Positions 1-11,559 of a DNA stretch of 60,000 nucleotides are shown here, one piece after another. The stretch is taken from NCBI RefSeq assembly GCF_030272615.1, contig NC_081409.1:532064291-532124290 (forward strand), in the 5' to 3' direction. The translations under genes and the position numbers were made by a program. Each line of letters begins with the position of its first letter. The first letter of the stretch is position 1. The notes under the pieces were generated by a model. The model saw nothing but the letters and a program-made list of their open reading frames with translations, did not search any database and had not been told where the DNA came from. The DNA comes from Cryptomeria japonica. Taxonomy: Eukaryota > Streptophyta > Pinopsida > Cupressales > Cupressaceae.

Positions 1-1
1 T

Positions 2-451
2 ACTAGCAATAGAAGTTGTCAAAGGAATAGAATGATTGACTTGAGTAGGAGGTTGTGTATAACCTAAAGTTTTGGCACAACTTTTCATCGGCATCACATT
101 CGAATCCACAATGTGTGCAATACCACGCAAAATATCAATTCCATTCTTATCACTTTGAACCATATGTTTTAGACCTTCAATTAATGAAAGAGCTTCACTA
201 TCAGGGTATTCTTGAGACATCCATTGTCGAAAATCATCAAATTGGTTATCCAATTTCGAAAGTTGTTCTTCAGAAACCTCATGGAGAGCTTCTTCATCAT
301 TAAGAGGATTAGAGGAATTACCCGTGTCCTCATTAAAAAGGCCATTCAAATTAGGTTCCATCTCCTCGGTAATTACACCTTGGAAAGACTTAATTCTAAG
401 GCTTCGTCTAACGGGAATAGTGTAAGTAGGGCTTATTGTTGTAAAACTCAT
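2..451 (-). CDS. Partial gag-like ORF running off the left edge (element E0)
   Basis: On the minus strand, about 150 codons are open from an ATG at 449-451 to the window edge, so the frame continues outside. An in-frame TAG two codons before the ATG supports this start. The product begins MSFTTISPTYTIP, has a basic patch (VRRSLRIKS, residues 14-22) and then an acidic, helix-prone stretch rich in E, D and L. No zinc knuckle, protease or polymerase motif falls in the visible part. Position is the main evidence for gag: it lies downstream, on the same strand, of a candidate PBS and an LTR. The frame is free of stops, unlike most frames in this window, which suggests a younger copy. I do not recognise the family; it could be the N-terminus of gag or of another first ORF. 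Confidence 0.6.
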   Translation of the reverse strand, partial: MSFTTISPTYTIPVRRSLRIKSFQGVITEEMEPNLNGLFNEDTGNSSNPLNDEEALHEVSEEQLSKLDNQFDDFRQWMSQEYPDSEALSLIEGLKHMVQSDKNGIDILRGIAHIVDSNVMPMKSCAKTLGYTQPPTQVNHSIPLTTSIAS

Positions 452-558
452 GCACTAAAGAAAGAGAGAAGATTTTGAATTTTAGAGGTAGCAAATTTCA
501 ATAAAATTAGCCAATCTCCTAGATTTAAGCTGTTAAATGCAATTAGGACAATCTCCCG

Positions 559-629
559 AAATTTCAGAAAAAATGTCAGGGACCGTGGCGAACGGAGTGC
601 ACACGGTCCTCGCAACTTTTTTCGAAATT
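559..629. repeat. Long imperfect hairpin, copy 1 (E0 leader)
   Basis: Inner arms GGACCGTG (580-587) and CACGGTCC (602-609) are perfect inverted repeats. The flanks extend the stem: an AAATTTC-GAAAAAA type arm on the left and TTTTTTC-GAAATTT on the right. Copies 2 and 3 lie at 1181-1252 and 1984-2055. Confidence 0.8.
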
Positions 630-1180
630 TGCAGGGATGAAAGTTATGATGATTTTAAAGCTAATCTGAAAAAATTGAGTGATTTTACGATCTGTAGATA
701 GGCCCAATTAAAGTTGCAATCTCAAAATTGAATCCTACCAAGATTGTTGAAAAATGTAAAATTTGAATTTTGAAAAAGAGGGGGAAACTGAAATTTTGAA
801 TTTTATGATTTTAGAGGGAATGCTGAAAGCAATGCAAGTGTTGAAATTTTAAAAGTTGACTTGATTTTATGCAAAATTCGAATTTGAAAGTGGAAATCAA
901 GGTTGTTGCAATTAAACACTTAATTTCAAAAGTCACAAACTGCAAAAATTTGAATAAAGCACTGAAATTTTGAATGAATGCCAACACACTTTTCAGATTT
1001 AGGACTATAAGAAACACAATTTTGATAGGAATTTTAATTTCAACAATTTTTGAATGATTAGAAGCCTCAATCCAATCAATCGCTAGACCAACTTTGACTT
1101 TAATTTTGAAGGTGTTAAAGTTGATAAAATCAGCCAAAATTCTGGATTTTAGCAGAAAAATACAGTAAGATCTAGCTCCC

Positions 1181-1252
1181 GAAATTTCGGAAAAAATGTC
1201 GGGGACGATGGCGCTCGGGGTGCACACGATCCTCACAAATTTTTTCCAAATT
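1181..1252. repeat. Long imperfect hairpin, copy 2 (E0 leader)
   Basis: Same order as copy 1: GAAATTTCGGAAAAAATGTC, a GC core with GATGGCG and GTGCACACGATCC, then a TTTTTTCC-AAATTT arm. The left core arm reads GGACGATG here, so pairing is weaker than in copy 1. Confidence 0.7.
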
Positions 1253-1615
1253 TTTAGGGATGAAAGATATTGTGATTTTATTGCAGAATCCAAAGTTATA
1301 GCCGATTTGGAGGTGTTTTGATTAGTGAACTTATCAGTCAAAGGTTGAATCAAGAAGGTCTTAAAAATTAGGGTTTTGACATTTAACCACTTAATTTTCA
1401 GAATTAAAGCACAAATATGAATTGACAATTTGCAATAGAAGGGTAGATCTGAAACAAGCATTAACAATTAAACATTCCACAAGTTTAATTACTAAAAAAG
1501 AAAATTTTAGGGTTTTTATGCAATCAACCTCTAAAATTTGCAAAAGATCAAACATGGAAATATAATTAGGAAAGCAAAATTTTCAGATCTAACCATGAAT
1601 AATCAGAATGAGGAT

Positions 1616-1635
1616 GTTCACGTCGGGTTCACCAA
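1616..1635 (-). promoter_or_regulatory. Candidate primer-binding site of E0
   Basis: The minus strand reads TTGGTGAACCCGACGTGAAC two bases after a CA-ended LTR terminus at 1638. Nearly the same sequence (TTGGTGAACTCGACATGAAC) follows the 5' LTR of E4 at 37244-37263. The recurrence after an LTR supports a tRNA primer site; I did not identify the tRNA. Confidence 0.65.
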
Positions 1636-1983
1636 AATGTAAAGCGGAAAAATCGAACCCTAGTCGTTCTCCCCTCCCCAACTCCAAGGAGAGAGAAGGG
1701 AGAGTCACTAGGGTTGATGGTTTTCACTTAGGGGAGACTTTACATTCAAAAGAGGGCTTGAAACCCACAAGATCCAATCCCACGCAATGCAAGATTGGAT
1801 TCTATATGATTTTCAAGGGTTGTGACATCAAGGATACCCTCTTTTGTAAAGAAATGTAGATGGAATGATTGAACTAGGAATGCATGTAAAGTAGGAAAGA
1901 TTCGCTTATAAACAGAGATAGGGATATGGGATGAAGCTGCGGACCTAGAATTAGTAGTAAAATGTCAAGACGGTGTTGTTCTG

Positions 1984-2055
1984 CAAATTTGAGCGAAAGT
2001 TGACGGGACGATGGCGCCCGGCGTGCACACGGTCCTCCAAAAAATTCGCGAAACG
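1984..2055. repeat. Long imperfect hairpin, copy 3 (inside E0 LTR)
   Basis: Core GGGACGATGGCGCCCGG then GTGCACACGGTCC, flanked by GCGAAA and AAAATTCGCG. It matches the two leader copies, so the same structured motif occurs in LTR and leader. Confidence 0.7.
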
Positions 2056-2302
2056 AAGGGGGATCTGTTCGTCTCTGCACAAGGATTTCAGATCTTCAAT
2101 TACAGCCGCGTACCTACAACCTACACACAGAAAAGAGAGGACGATTGGGGGGTTAGGGATGAGGGGTTTGCCTTTAGGTCAAACCCCGGTTTTGGAATTA
2201 ACCAAGAAATGAGAATGCTGTAAATGTAAATGTTTGTAATGTAAACAAGTACTGATACCTTGTTGTAAGAATGTTTGTATTCTTACATGCGAAGGTGTAA
2301 TG

Positions 2303-2335
2303 TATGTTGTATGTTGTATGTTGTATGTTGTATGT
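2303..2335. repeat. Heptanucleotide microsatellite
   Basis: TATGTTG is repeated four times in tandem with a fifth partial copy. Confidence 0.9.
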
Positions 2336-2620
2336 GATCTCCTCTTCAATGGTTGAATCCTTGTCTTGAATGCAACACTTAGCCTTGAATGGAGACTTAG
2401 AATGCTCAATTGCTTGAAGGAATGCTTGAATGCTTGAATATCGTTTCCACCTTTTTTTTTCATCTACCAAAATGGGAGAGGAAATGTAGTTTATATACTT
2501 GTCAATTAGGGCTGATAGACTTATTTTCCCGACCTTAGGCCGACCAGGAAATGTTATTTTCCAATTTGCAAACATAAAGACCCAAGACCCAAAAGAGACA
2601 GGGCCCAAAAAGAGGGCCAG

Positions 2621-2744
2621 GGACTAGGGCGTTGGGCGCCATGGTCCTGGGGGACCAGGGCACTGGGCGCCCTAGTCCTAAAGGACCAGGGCACTGGGCG
2701 CCCTAGTCCTAAAGGACCAGGGCACTGGGCGCCATGGTCCCACC
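2621..2744. repeat. Four tandem 31 bp GC-rich palindromes in E0 LTR
   Basis: Units start at 2621, 2652, 2683 and 2714, an exact 31 bp period. Each has arms GGACYAGGGC and GCCMTRGTCC around TGGGC, so each unit can fold as a short hairpin. Base composition is sharply GC-rich against an AT-rich surround. Confidence 0.9.
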
Positions 2745-2912
2745 TCCCAGGACAGCAGGGTGCAAGGAGGGATCAGGCCAGGGTGCAGAAAAATGCAGTT
2801 TTTGGTGTCGTAAACAAGTTTCGGGGTCGCCATTCAGGTTCCGTGTTGCATCACCATCGTGAAGACCCAAATGCAGTCAAAATTGCAAGTGTCACAATTT
2901 TAGGGCACTACA

Positions 2913-3460
2913 CAACCATTTCAAGACACCATCCCTTCCAATAGTCCATACAATTTGTAGCAAAGCCAAGAACACAGGGAAAAGGAGTAAAACTGATAGT
3001 TTCAAATTAGTAGGAATCATAAATTTCATTCAAAGTCTCAATCTAACCTTTGGGAATCTTTCCTCATGCTTATATAAGGCCAAGGAATCCTTACAACCAC
3101 TTCCCAACATACAAAATGTAACCAACTAGTCGTTGGGCAACCACAACTCAAAAAGTTGCAAAATTGCCTATGACAACATAGCAACTTTTGACAAATTATG
3201 GTATCACACACTTGCCTTCATATTAAAGGTTACAAATTGGACACACAACATCTCTAGGATCCCTAGACACCAAAAACATAAATAAAATTCCCATACAAGG
3301 CTTGTGACCAAGTATACAACTTTGGAGCCTTAGGGCTTATTACATAGCATTGGTAGTAGTGGACCTACCATATACATTTAGGACCTACACAAGAAACCTT
3401 CAAGAAAACACATCATGTTTCTTGAAAACACATATACTAGAACACCTTTGAGTGCTCCTG
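2913..3460. other. Unassigned spacer
   Basis: No coding frame or boundary was recognised. A TATATAAGG string at 3071-3079 could be a plus-strand TATA box inside a decayed LTR, but no partner repeat or transcript start is visible. Confidence 0.35.
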
Positions 3461-3920
3461 CACCAAGGGGTATCTAAGGAAGACTATGACATGGTGGTTA
3501 GGGAGAGGGATGGTGTGAGGGATAGGGAGCACAGATTGGAGGAGGAGCTATGAGGGAAGGATGTTGTGAGGGGGAGGACTGGGAGTCTTAAGGAGGATCT
3601 AGGAGTTGAGAGGGCCAAGGAAGATAGTTTACAGTTAGAGGTATCCCAATTGACCACATAGGTGGATAATCTGAGGCAGAGTTTACAAACCGCCCTGAAA
3701 TAGGTCTCAGATCTACAACACAAGAGGGATGACTCTAAGAGACTCTTAGAGGAGGAACCGAGTGGGGATGCCATCCCAGAGATGAGAGAAAAGTTAGAGA
3801 GAATGGATGATGTGGTAGAGACACTCTACGACCAGTTGAGTAGGGCAAAGGCAGATGTGGTGAGGGTACAGGGTGAGAGGGATGATATTATCTCGAAGAT
3901 ACATGAAGGTTTATTGGTAC
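3461..3920 (+). pseudogene. Coiled-coil ORF fragment
   Basis: A single plus frame runs from 3461 to about 3920 with three in-frame stops (TGA 3551, TAG 3659, TAG 3701). The product is dominated by charged heptad-like segments: VRERDGVRDREHRLEEEL near the start and later REKLERMDDVVETLYDQLSR and ADVVRVQGERDD, so it is a predicted coiled coil. The stops are consistent with CGA and CAG codons changed by C-to-T. It ends where the antisense gypsy pol of E1 begins, so it is truncated there. It resembles the C-terminal coiled coils of the accessory ORFs elsewhere in the window, but I cannot assign a family. No start codon is evident. Confidence 0.55.
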
Positions 3921-3921
3921 C

Positions 3922-6250
3922 AAAGGGAGTCAGAACCAACGAGGACACACACCATTTCAAACTAAGGGACATCATATGCTAGGATAAGGAGTTTCTCCAC
4001 CAAGAACTCACATTTTACTATTAGTCAATATTTGGAGGAGGGAACAAATTGTAGCAATAACATCAGCATCATGATTGTTTGTTCTAGGAATTTGATCAAA
4101 CTGGATGAGAGTGAAATTCTACTTAAGGTCCTATATCATGCTATGATAGGGGAGTATCTTTTCATCTTTTGTTTGGTATTTATCATTTACTTTGTTTATG
4201 ATAGGTTGGGAGTAACCATAAACTTGTAGCTCATTGATCTTCCATTGTATGGCAAGGCAAAGTCTAGTGATGAGAGCCTCATACTCCGCAATGTTGTTGG
4301 TACATGAAAAGGTGATCTTATATGAATTAGGGATATAATCTCCTTGAGGTTTCACAAGTAGAATTCCTACTCCTAATCCATTATGTGTGTAAGATCCATC
4401 AAAGTACAACTACCTTTTGGTGGATGTGGAGACATTCATAATGGCGTCATCCAAAAATTATGTTATAAGGGGGTGATTGACTTGAAGAGGAGCATCAACC
4501 AATTGATTTTCTATAACTTGTCCTTTGATTGCTTTCCAATCCATGTACTCAATGTCAAATTCAATCAATATCATGACCCATTTTGTGGTTCTTCTAGTGA
4601 GAGAAACTTTAGACAACAGATATTTGAGGGGGTCAATTTTGGTGATCAACTTAGTCTTGTTGTTGAGCTGTAGTGTCTTAACTTTTGTATGTTAAATACC
4701 AATGAAAGGATATCTCTTTCTCTAGGGGTATAATTGATCTCATACCCTACAAGTGTATGACTAATATAATACATTGCATGCTCTTTTCCTTGGTCATTTG
4801 TTTGTGCTAGTAATGCTCTTGGTGCCACTATGGTTGCTCATATGTACAAAAGAAGCGGATGTCCCTAGATAGGAGGTATCAAGACCAAAGGAGAAGCCAA
4901 GTATTCTTTGAGTTTATCAAAACCCTTTTGACAAAGATAGTCCCACTTGAATTTGGTATCCTTTCTTAGAAGATGTGAAAATGGGTGACACTTATCTGCT
5001 AACTACATAGTGAATTTTTGGATTGACTGGGGTTTCTCTTGTAGGCTCTGTAGTTGTCTGAGTGTCCTGGGTGGAGGCATTTCCATTATAGCTTTTACTT
5101 TTGCGGGGTCCACTTCTATGCCTCTATGAGACACTATGAACCCAAGGAGCTTTCCTCATGTGACCCCAAATACACACTTCTTAGGATTTAGGCATAATTT
5201 ATATTTTTCCAATCTCTAAGAAATCCGCCTTAGGATTGGAATGTGTTCACCTCTTGTTTTTTACATGCCGATAAGATCATCCATGCAATCTTCCATTATC
5301 TTGTGTAAGAGTTCATGGAAAATAGTTTTCATTGCATGTTGATAGGTTTATCCTATGTTCTTGAGGCCAAAAGGCATGACCTAATTATAGAATGTGCCCC
5401 AAGGAGTTGTGAATGGGGTCTCATGTTGATCTTCTTCTACAATTCTGATCTAGTTATAGCAAAAAAATCCATCCATGAGGGAAATAATTTTGTTCCATGA
5501 TCTCAAGTCCACAACGATGTCAATTTTGGGAAAAGGAGTGCAAATTCTGATGCCCCCGACGGGCTTGCCAATAGGTACAATGTTGGAGACCCATTCAAGA
5601 TAATCAATGGATCTGATGAAGCCGACATCCAACATTTTTTGTATTACTTCTTTAACTAGGAGATAAATTTGAGGATGTATCTTGTGTAATTTCTCCTTAA
5701 CAGGCTTAACATCTACACAAATTGCAAGATTGTGTACCACAAAGTTAGGATCAAGGCCTAGCATGTTAGCATATGACCAGAAAAAATTGATTTGTGTTTC
5801 ATTTAAAAAGCTTATAAAATTCTACTTCTCTTGATCAATGATTTACTTGGTGAAGAGTACATTCTTTGGTGTTTCTTTTGTGTCTATATTGATTGTGTAA
5901 GTTTTCTCAATGAGTAGAGGGGACTTTTCTTGTTGCAAGAGAACCATGGTAGGGAGTTCAATTCCCTCATCCTCAAGTGCCTAATTTTTCCATGTCCAAA
6001 GGTGCCTTGGAATGGTTTTCACTAGGGGACTTCTAATTTTTATTTTTATTTTCATTTTTACGTCTGAGGGAGTTGACCTAACTACCAAAGTAGGCTTATG
6101 GATGAAGTTGAATTCCATTCGCAAATGTGTGGTACTCAAGGTCTTGCATGTTAAGTAATTCTATAAGAGCATCATCATTGATACATATGTCCGAAATAGA
6201 TGGTCTGCATTGATCCTCGTCAATGAGTTCGAGATGGACAAGCTTAAGTT
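3922..6250 (-). pseudogene. E1 Ty3/gypsy pol, RT and RNase H part
   Basis: Minus-strand homology to Ty3/gypsy polymerase. From 6250 downwards it shows the pre-RT linker (VHLELIDEDQC), the RT entry (ICVDVKPVKEKLHKIHPQ, DVGFIRSIDYLEWVSNIVPI, PFPKIDIVVDLRSWNKI) at 5764-5450, and a catalytic box reading CMDD at 5276-5287 where YxDD is usual. RNase H parts follow: YISHTLVGYEINYTPRERD (4828-4646), then a second RNase H-like domain with MYFDGSYTHNG and NNIAEYEALITRLCLAIQW at 4409-4131. It ends with a FLVEKLLILAYDVP-like tail near 3930. Integrase and 3' LTR are absent. Many frameshifts and stops mean it cannot be functional. The 5' half of the element lies at 11583-15090, on the far side of an inserted solo LTR. 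Confidence 0.85.
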
Positions 6251-6769
6251 TGTGAGGCCCTACCCCAACTCATTCTAGCTTTTCAGGGATTTTTATGTTG
6301 AGACTATTATGGATGCTTTATTTTTATGCATTATGGATTTAGATCTTATATGATTCCATGATTTGGATAACATTGATGTATGTTGATGTTTCATTTATAT
6401 GCATTATGATATAGACCTCTCTATGATTCTAGAATAGGATAGATTTGTGATGATGTATGTCATTATTGGATTTGCAGGACTTTCTATGATAATAGAATTA
6501 GGATGTATGTTTTATGTGTGGATCAAAATTATGAGAATTATGATAATTGCTTATGTGGAATTATTTGGATATAAGATATATTGAATTGTTCAAATGTAAA
6601 TTGTATGCAGAGTGTTTGGTGTGTATTCTAATTCATGTGTTTAATATTATATGAGGTTATTTGAAATTACTAATGTGTAATTGAGTTGCGCAGGAAAAGT
6701 TATCCATGTGACCATGGAAATATTATGGAGAACCAAACCAAGACCTATGTACGTTCGTAAAACCAGGGT

Positions 6770-6789
6770 TTGTCTATTTGGAGAGACAA
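6770..6789. repeat. Conserved small hairpin in giant LTR copy 1
   Basis: TTGTCT / AGACAA arms around ATTTGGAG, inside the best-conserved stretch shared with copy 2 (same hairpin at 57058-57077). Confidence 0.7.
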
Positions 6790-9700
6790 CACCCCGTTTG
6801 TATCGTATTTTATTCGTAAAAGTGGTTCTTGCATGAATGTTGAATTGAATTGTGTTAATTTGTGTAAATCCAACAAGAGACAAATTTCAAGTGTAATTTT
6901 GTAAAAGTATTTTTATTGTGTCGCTTGACACATGTGATCAATTTATGTTTTGGTTTTTAAATTGTCTCTTGGAGGGAGTTGTTTAACCATAGCTTTTTCA
7001 ATTAATTTATTATGGTTCTATATTTGTCTAGGGTAAAGAATCTTTGGGGTGGTCAACTTAAGGTTGACCCGAAAATTAATGTCAAAGGGGTTTTATAAGG
7101 GTTAAATGGACTCCTAGGGGTAGTTTAATAGGGTTTCCTAAAGCCCATAAGGTATACCTAAGGGTTAGGAGTAATTTTACGCATGTACCAACTCTCATGT
7201 GACCAGTTAGACACCCTTAAAAGTGACTTTTCTATGTTGTGCGAAAATTGAAATTAGAAGGATCATCTAAGTTGTAAACTTTCCTTTTGGATGTGAGATC
7301 CCCTTTCCCATTCTCTCCTACCTTTCCTTTGTCAGTTTTAGAAACTTGTGAGAACTCTCACTAGGGTCTTCTTAAGCAAGAATGAGGGACTTTGTGGGTA
7401 ATCACCCACTCTCCATTTTTGGAGACAAGGAATTTTGAAAGGAAAAGATAGATTTTGAATTAAGAATTTGGCTAAGGGTAGAAAGGAAAGACTTGTGGAA
7501 TTGGGCTGCTCATCCTCAACAAAACTAGCATACCCTTAGGCAGTTGAAGGTTGGTTTCACCTTTCTTGTAATATTTTTTCATATTGAATGTTATATTGAA
7601 AGAATATCTTGTGTAAAAAGACTAATTTTCTTGTATGTTTTCCTTGGAAAATTAGTTTGTGTTGTATGCTTTGCTTCTCGTTTGTATTTTATGTGTTTTG
7701 GGAGTAATCAAGGCCTCCTACTCTTGGGAGAGAGGATGGCTTTGTGGGTGGTAGGATTTTGATAGCCCTCAAGTGAGAGGCTCTCATTATGAGAGTGATC
7801 TCAAGGGATTTCTATGTGACCCTTGCTGCATGTCTTGTTTATGCATTTGGGGATCATAAGGAGGGAAATAAGGCATGAAATCCTTGGGGGGCATAAGGTT
7901 GTGGGGTTGATAAACTTATGATATATTTTGGTTTTCCATGAGGTATCTTTGTATTTTACCATACGTGCAGTCTCCTCAGGGTACTTGGTCCACTACCACC
8001 CTTGAAAAGACATCACAATGTGTGGTGCAGTGTAGCCCTGGGTGGGGAATGTGATTGTGTTTGTTTTTCCCTTGTTTATTGGGTTTGCATGTGTGTTACC
8101 TATCTAGGGCTTGGTTCTCCAAGCTCGAGGGTGGCTACTAGTTAGCCTAGGTTGGGAGGTGAGCTCTCCATGGTCATATCCTTTGATTATTTGTAGGTGG
8201 TTGGAAGGTGTTGGGTCTCAAATCAACAGATTGGATAGGTTCTAAGGAAATGCCAACTCCTATGATCAAACCCTCCAATTGACTTGGCCAACTTATAGAG
8301 TGAACCTATTTGGTTACTAACTCTCTCACTTTAGGCTCTGCAGGACCTAGGCGGGTATACCTACTCACTAGTTGTTCCTTCAACTAATGCTTTTTATAGC
8401 AGATTTAGTGTCTTAATCTGATGTCTCCTAGTCTCAGAATGGCATAAGTTTCTTAAACAAATTGACTTTAGATGTGTGTATTGATCTATGTATCTTACAA
8501 AAGTATATATGTTACACTTTGGCTAAATTACCTAATATACCTACTCTACTAATCCTAATGCTTAAAAGTAAAGGGTAACTGGTATGGTTAAAGGGTTTGT
8601 TTACAAATGATCAGTGCCTTTCCTCTTATTTGGGCTACAGAGTCTTATATTTCTTCAAGACTTATTGTGTAAACTTATGAGACAGTTTTTAAACCCACCA
8701 CCTCTCGGTGAGTCTGTCAGTTACTATTTCTTATGAGCTCTACTTCAATGTCTATATTGTAAACTGCTTGAATGGATTTAACCCTAACTTTTAAGAGACC
8801 ATCCAAGGAAGAAATATAGGGAACAATTACAATTCACGAGTAAATATTTTTGATCCAAATCTACAATATGAAACACAGAATTTTACTGGAAGAACATGAA
8901 TAACCTTATCCACTTTTAGATAATATCATAAGCAACTACCTTCTAAAAATATGTTAACTCTCAACACATATGAGAAAGAAAATCCAACTAGTTATTTTTG
9001 ATAAAAAGTTTTAAAGTACAAAATTGCCTCCACCTCTTCTCTTTGTTTTTCTTCTCTCTTTACATTTTACATCACACATATATATGTGTTTGAATGGTTT
9101 TCATACCCCTTTGGGTGAAAAGACACCCCCCTTTTAAATAAAAGTAATTCCAAATCCCGAAACTGCCTTAGTTTATGTAATTAATTGTCACTTTACAAGT
9201 TGTTTAAGCATATTAGAGGTATTTTAAAGCTATTTTATGGGTATATAATGGATAAATGGTCTTTAAATGATGTAAATACCCCCTTTGGTGCTTCACGCTC
9301 CATTTTTTATGCCCATTATTGTGTTTATGTTATGGTTTCATATTGTGCAACAAATATAAAATATATTACTTGTACCTATTCAATATATATATATATTTAG
9401 AATTTTTCTTGCTCCTTGTCTTGGAATTTGGAATTCTAAAAATTGCAAATTTTAGGGTTCCAACAGAAGGAAAGAATAGGACAAGTGGAAGTTTGTTGAA
9501 GTAATTTGTTACAGAAAAATATATGCATATGTAATTTATTATTTTGAAAAGTCCTCTTTATTAGGAATGAGAGACTCATTGTAAAGTGACAATAAAGTCC
9601 TTGAAATAAGTTTTTAAAGAGTTGTAATATTTTAGTATGCTAAATTGCAGAAAAGAAATAAGTATTTTCTAGTTTTAGTTTTCTATGGTTCAAAAAAAAA

Positions 9701-10442
9701 AAAAACATTGTGTGTATAGGATATTTTGAAAAGAAAGAAAATTGTTTATTTCCCTTACACATTTAAAACAATATATTAGAAAGGAAATAGAATGGTTTAG
9801 CATGCATGAAGTAGGCTGAAAATAAAAGCATTTAGATCTATACATGGAAATGTAAGAGTTATTTTATTTAGATCTGTTATTTAAATTATTTGCAGAAAAT
9901 GAAATCAAAAATATGATAGTCATCTCTAAGGTTTTATTTAATAAATTATAGGTTATCTGGTTGTGGTTAAATTATTAAATTTTGTCATTTAAATAATTGT
10001 TGTTAGATTTATCAAATTTTGTCATTTTATTAACCTGCAGAAAATAAAAATCTAAAAAGTTTATTACAAACATCTATAAAGGTTTATTTTAATTTTCTAG
10101 TTTTTTTAATAGTTGTTGTTCTAAGTATATTAAATTTTGTACTTACTTTCTTCCTGCAGAAAGTAAATCTATATTTAAACAATCTATCTATTTTATTCAA
10201 GCAACTAGGATGTTATTATAAAGAATTAAATACATTAATTTAACTCTGAAGAATTTATCTGATTTGTTAAAATGTTTCAAAATAAAGGTATTCAACATTT
10301 ATTTACAAAGAAAATGCCCTAGATCTGATACTCAATTAAAATGGATTTATACATATATATAAATAAATTTATTTACATTTAAATATGATAAAATGAGTCT
10401 CCTTAAAAAAAAACATTCAGATTTAAATATATAAATATATAT

Positions 10443-10446
<4 letters not shown>

Positions 10447-10473
<27 letters not shown>
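10447..10473. repeat. AT dinucleotide microsatellite
   Basis: Uninterrupted alternating AT tract inside giant LTR copy 1. Confidence 0.9.
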
Positions 10474-10478
<5 letters not shown>

Positions 10479-10572
10479 AATAAATATTATCAAATGAAAA
10501 TCATTTTTTTAAAACAAAAACAAAAAAAATAAAATAATATAATGCATAGGGGTTTTTCGGGGGGGGCGAACC

Positions 10573-10673
10573 CCACTGTGTGCACACACAGTGGGCGGTG
10601 CCAAGGCACCACCACTGTGTGGGCACATAGTGGGCAGTGCCTACGGCCCCGCCACTGTGTGAGCACATAGTGG
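10573..10673. repeat. Three spaced CACTGTG palindromes (LTR copy 1)
   Basis: Units at 10573-10594, 10612-10633 and 10652-10673, spaced 39-40 bp. The first is CCACTGTG-TGCACA-CACAGTGG, a perfect inverted repeat. The other two carry a CACATAGTGG right arm. The spacers are GC-rich (GGCGGTGCC, GGCCCCG). A seven-unit version is in copy 2 (54026-54277). Confidence 0.9.
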
Positions 10674-10774
10674 TCGGCTCCCAGTCGGGGAGAAAACCGT
10701 CGCCGCTGCCATCCCTTGGATGCCCATGGCAAGACCTCGCCCCCTACACAAAATCGAGCTGCAAGAAAATAAAA

Positions 10775-10798
10775 ACCCTAGCCGGGTAGGGCTAGGGT
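10775..10798. repeat. ACCCTAGCC inverted repeat (LTR copy 1)
   Basis: Arms ACCCTAGCC and GGCTAGGGT around a six-base loop. It corresponds to the two CCCTAACCC inverted repeats in copy 2. Confidence 0.75.
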
Positions 10799-11559
10799 AG
10801 AGGGAGAAATAAGATGTTCTCAAAAAAAAAAAAAAAAAGCATTTTTATAATAATAAAAGAATGTTAGGGTTTTCATGGTGATTAAGTTTAATGTTAAAAC
10901 ATATTTATGAAATATATATATATATATATACGTTTATACATAGAGTTTAAAATGTAAAAGAATAAGACAAATTTAAGATTGAATAATTTATTAAGTGTTA
11001 TAAATTATATATGTCTTAATAAACATATGGGTTAGTAATTGTTTTTGTAGCCATAAGGGTATTTTAAAGATGTTGAAAAAAATATATATAATAATATTTT
11101 TGAAGTCTAAACATTTAGAACTTTTATAGTAAATTGGGTAAAATTAATTTTGGTTATGGGGAGTTATTTAAACTTATAGGTAAATATTCATTATGAAATT
11201 TATTGGCCCTTTTGTCAATTTAATTTTAAGCACATTTTAACTATTGATTAAAATAAACTTTTAGACATTATAAACAAAGTACTAGGACTAATTTAATTAG
11301 TTCCTTAAAGCATTAAATGACTTTTGGAGACTAATCTTATCTTCGTCAATTATATTTTAGGGAGTTGATTTAAAATAAGTTATGGATTAAAATTGAGAAA
11401 ATGATATAACATTTCTTTTATTTTTTTGCATATGATTTAAATTATTTTTGTTTACTTGAGTTAGTGGTTTAAGTTAACTCTCACATAGTTAAGACAAAAC
11501 TTGTTAGCAAATTTAATGTCTTTAGATATAATTTAAAAAAAAAAAAGTTATCCCATTCG

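Larger units (their letters stand above)
452..1615 (-). other. Untranslated leader of element E0 between PBS and gag
   Basis: AT-rich stretch with no convincing coding frame; the minus-strand reading at 811-1467 has no recognisable domain and is biased by runs of A and T. Its structure consists of two copies of a long GC-cored hairpin at 559-629 and 1181-1252, described separately. By position it is the 5' leader of the retroelement. Confidence 0.5.
1638..2912 (-). mobile_element. 5' LTR of element E0 (minus orientation)
   Basis: On the minus strand the block starts TGTAGTGCCC and ends CGCTTTACA, giving TG...CA termini, and is followed at once by the PBS. Length is about 1.28 kb. The partner 3' LTR lies outside the window, so the outer boundary at 2912 rests only on the terminal dinucleotides and context. 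The LTR contains a third copy of the leader hairpin (1984-2055), a heptanucleotide microsatellite (2303-2335) and four 31 bp palindromic units (2621-2744). Confidence 0.6.

Noticed and set aside
811-1467. 218-codon minus-strand ORF
   Set aside because: Lies in the E0 leader, biased K/I/F/L composition, no domain, and it overlaps the conserved hairpin.
3782-3982. Separate 66-codon plus-strand gene ending at 3982
   Set aside because: It is the tail of the coiled-coil fragment; its last ~20 codons are antisense to the E1 pol, so the real fragment ends near 3920.
10490-10823. Minus-strand ORFs with repeated CAHTV-type segments, and the related ORFs at 53970-54327
   Set aside because: They are translations of the CACTGTG palindrome array; no domain and no conservation of frame between the two LTR copies.
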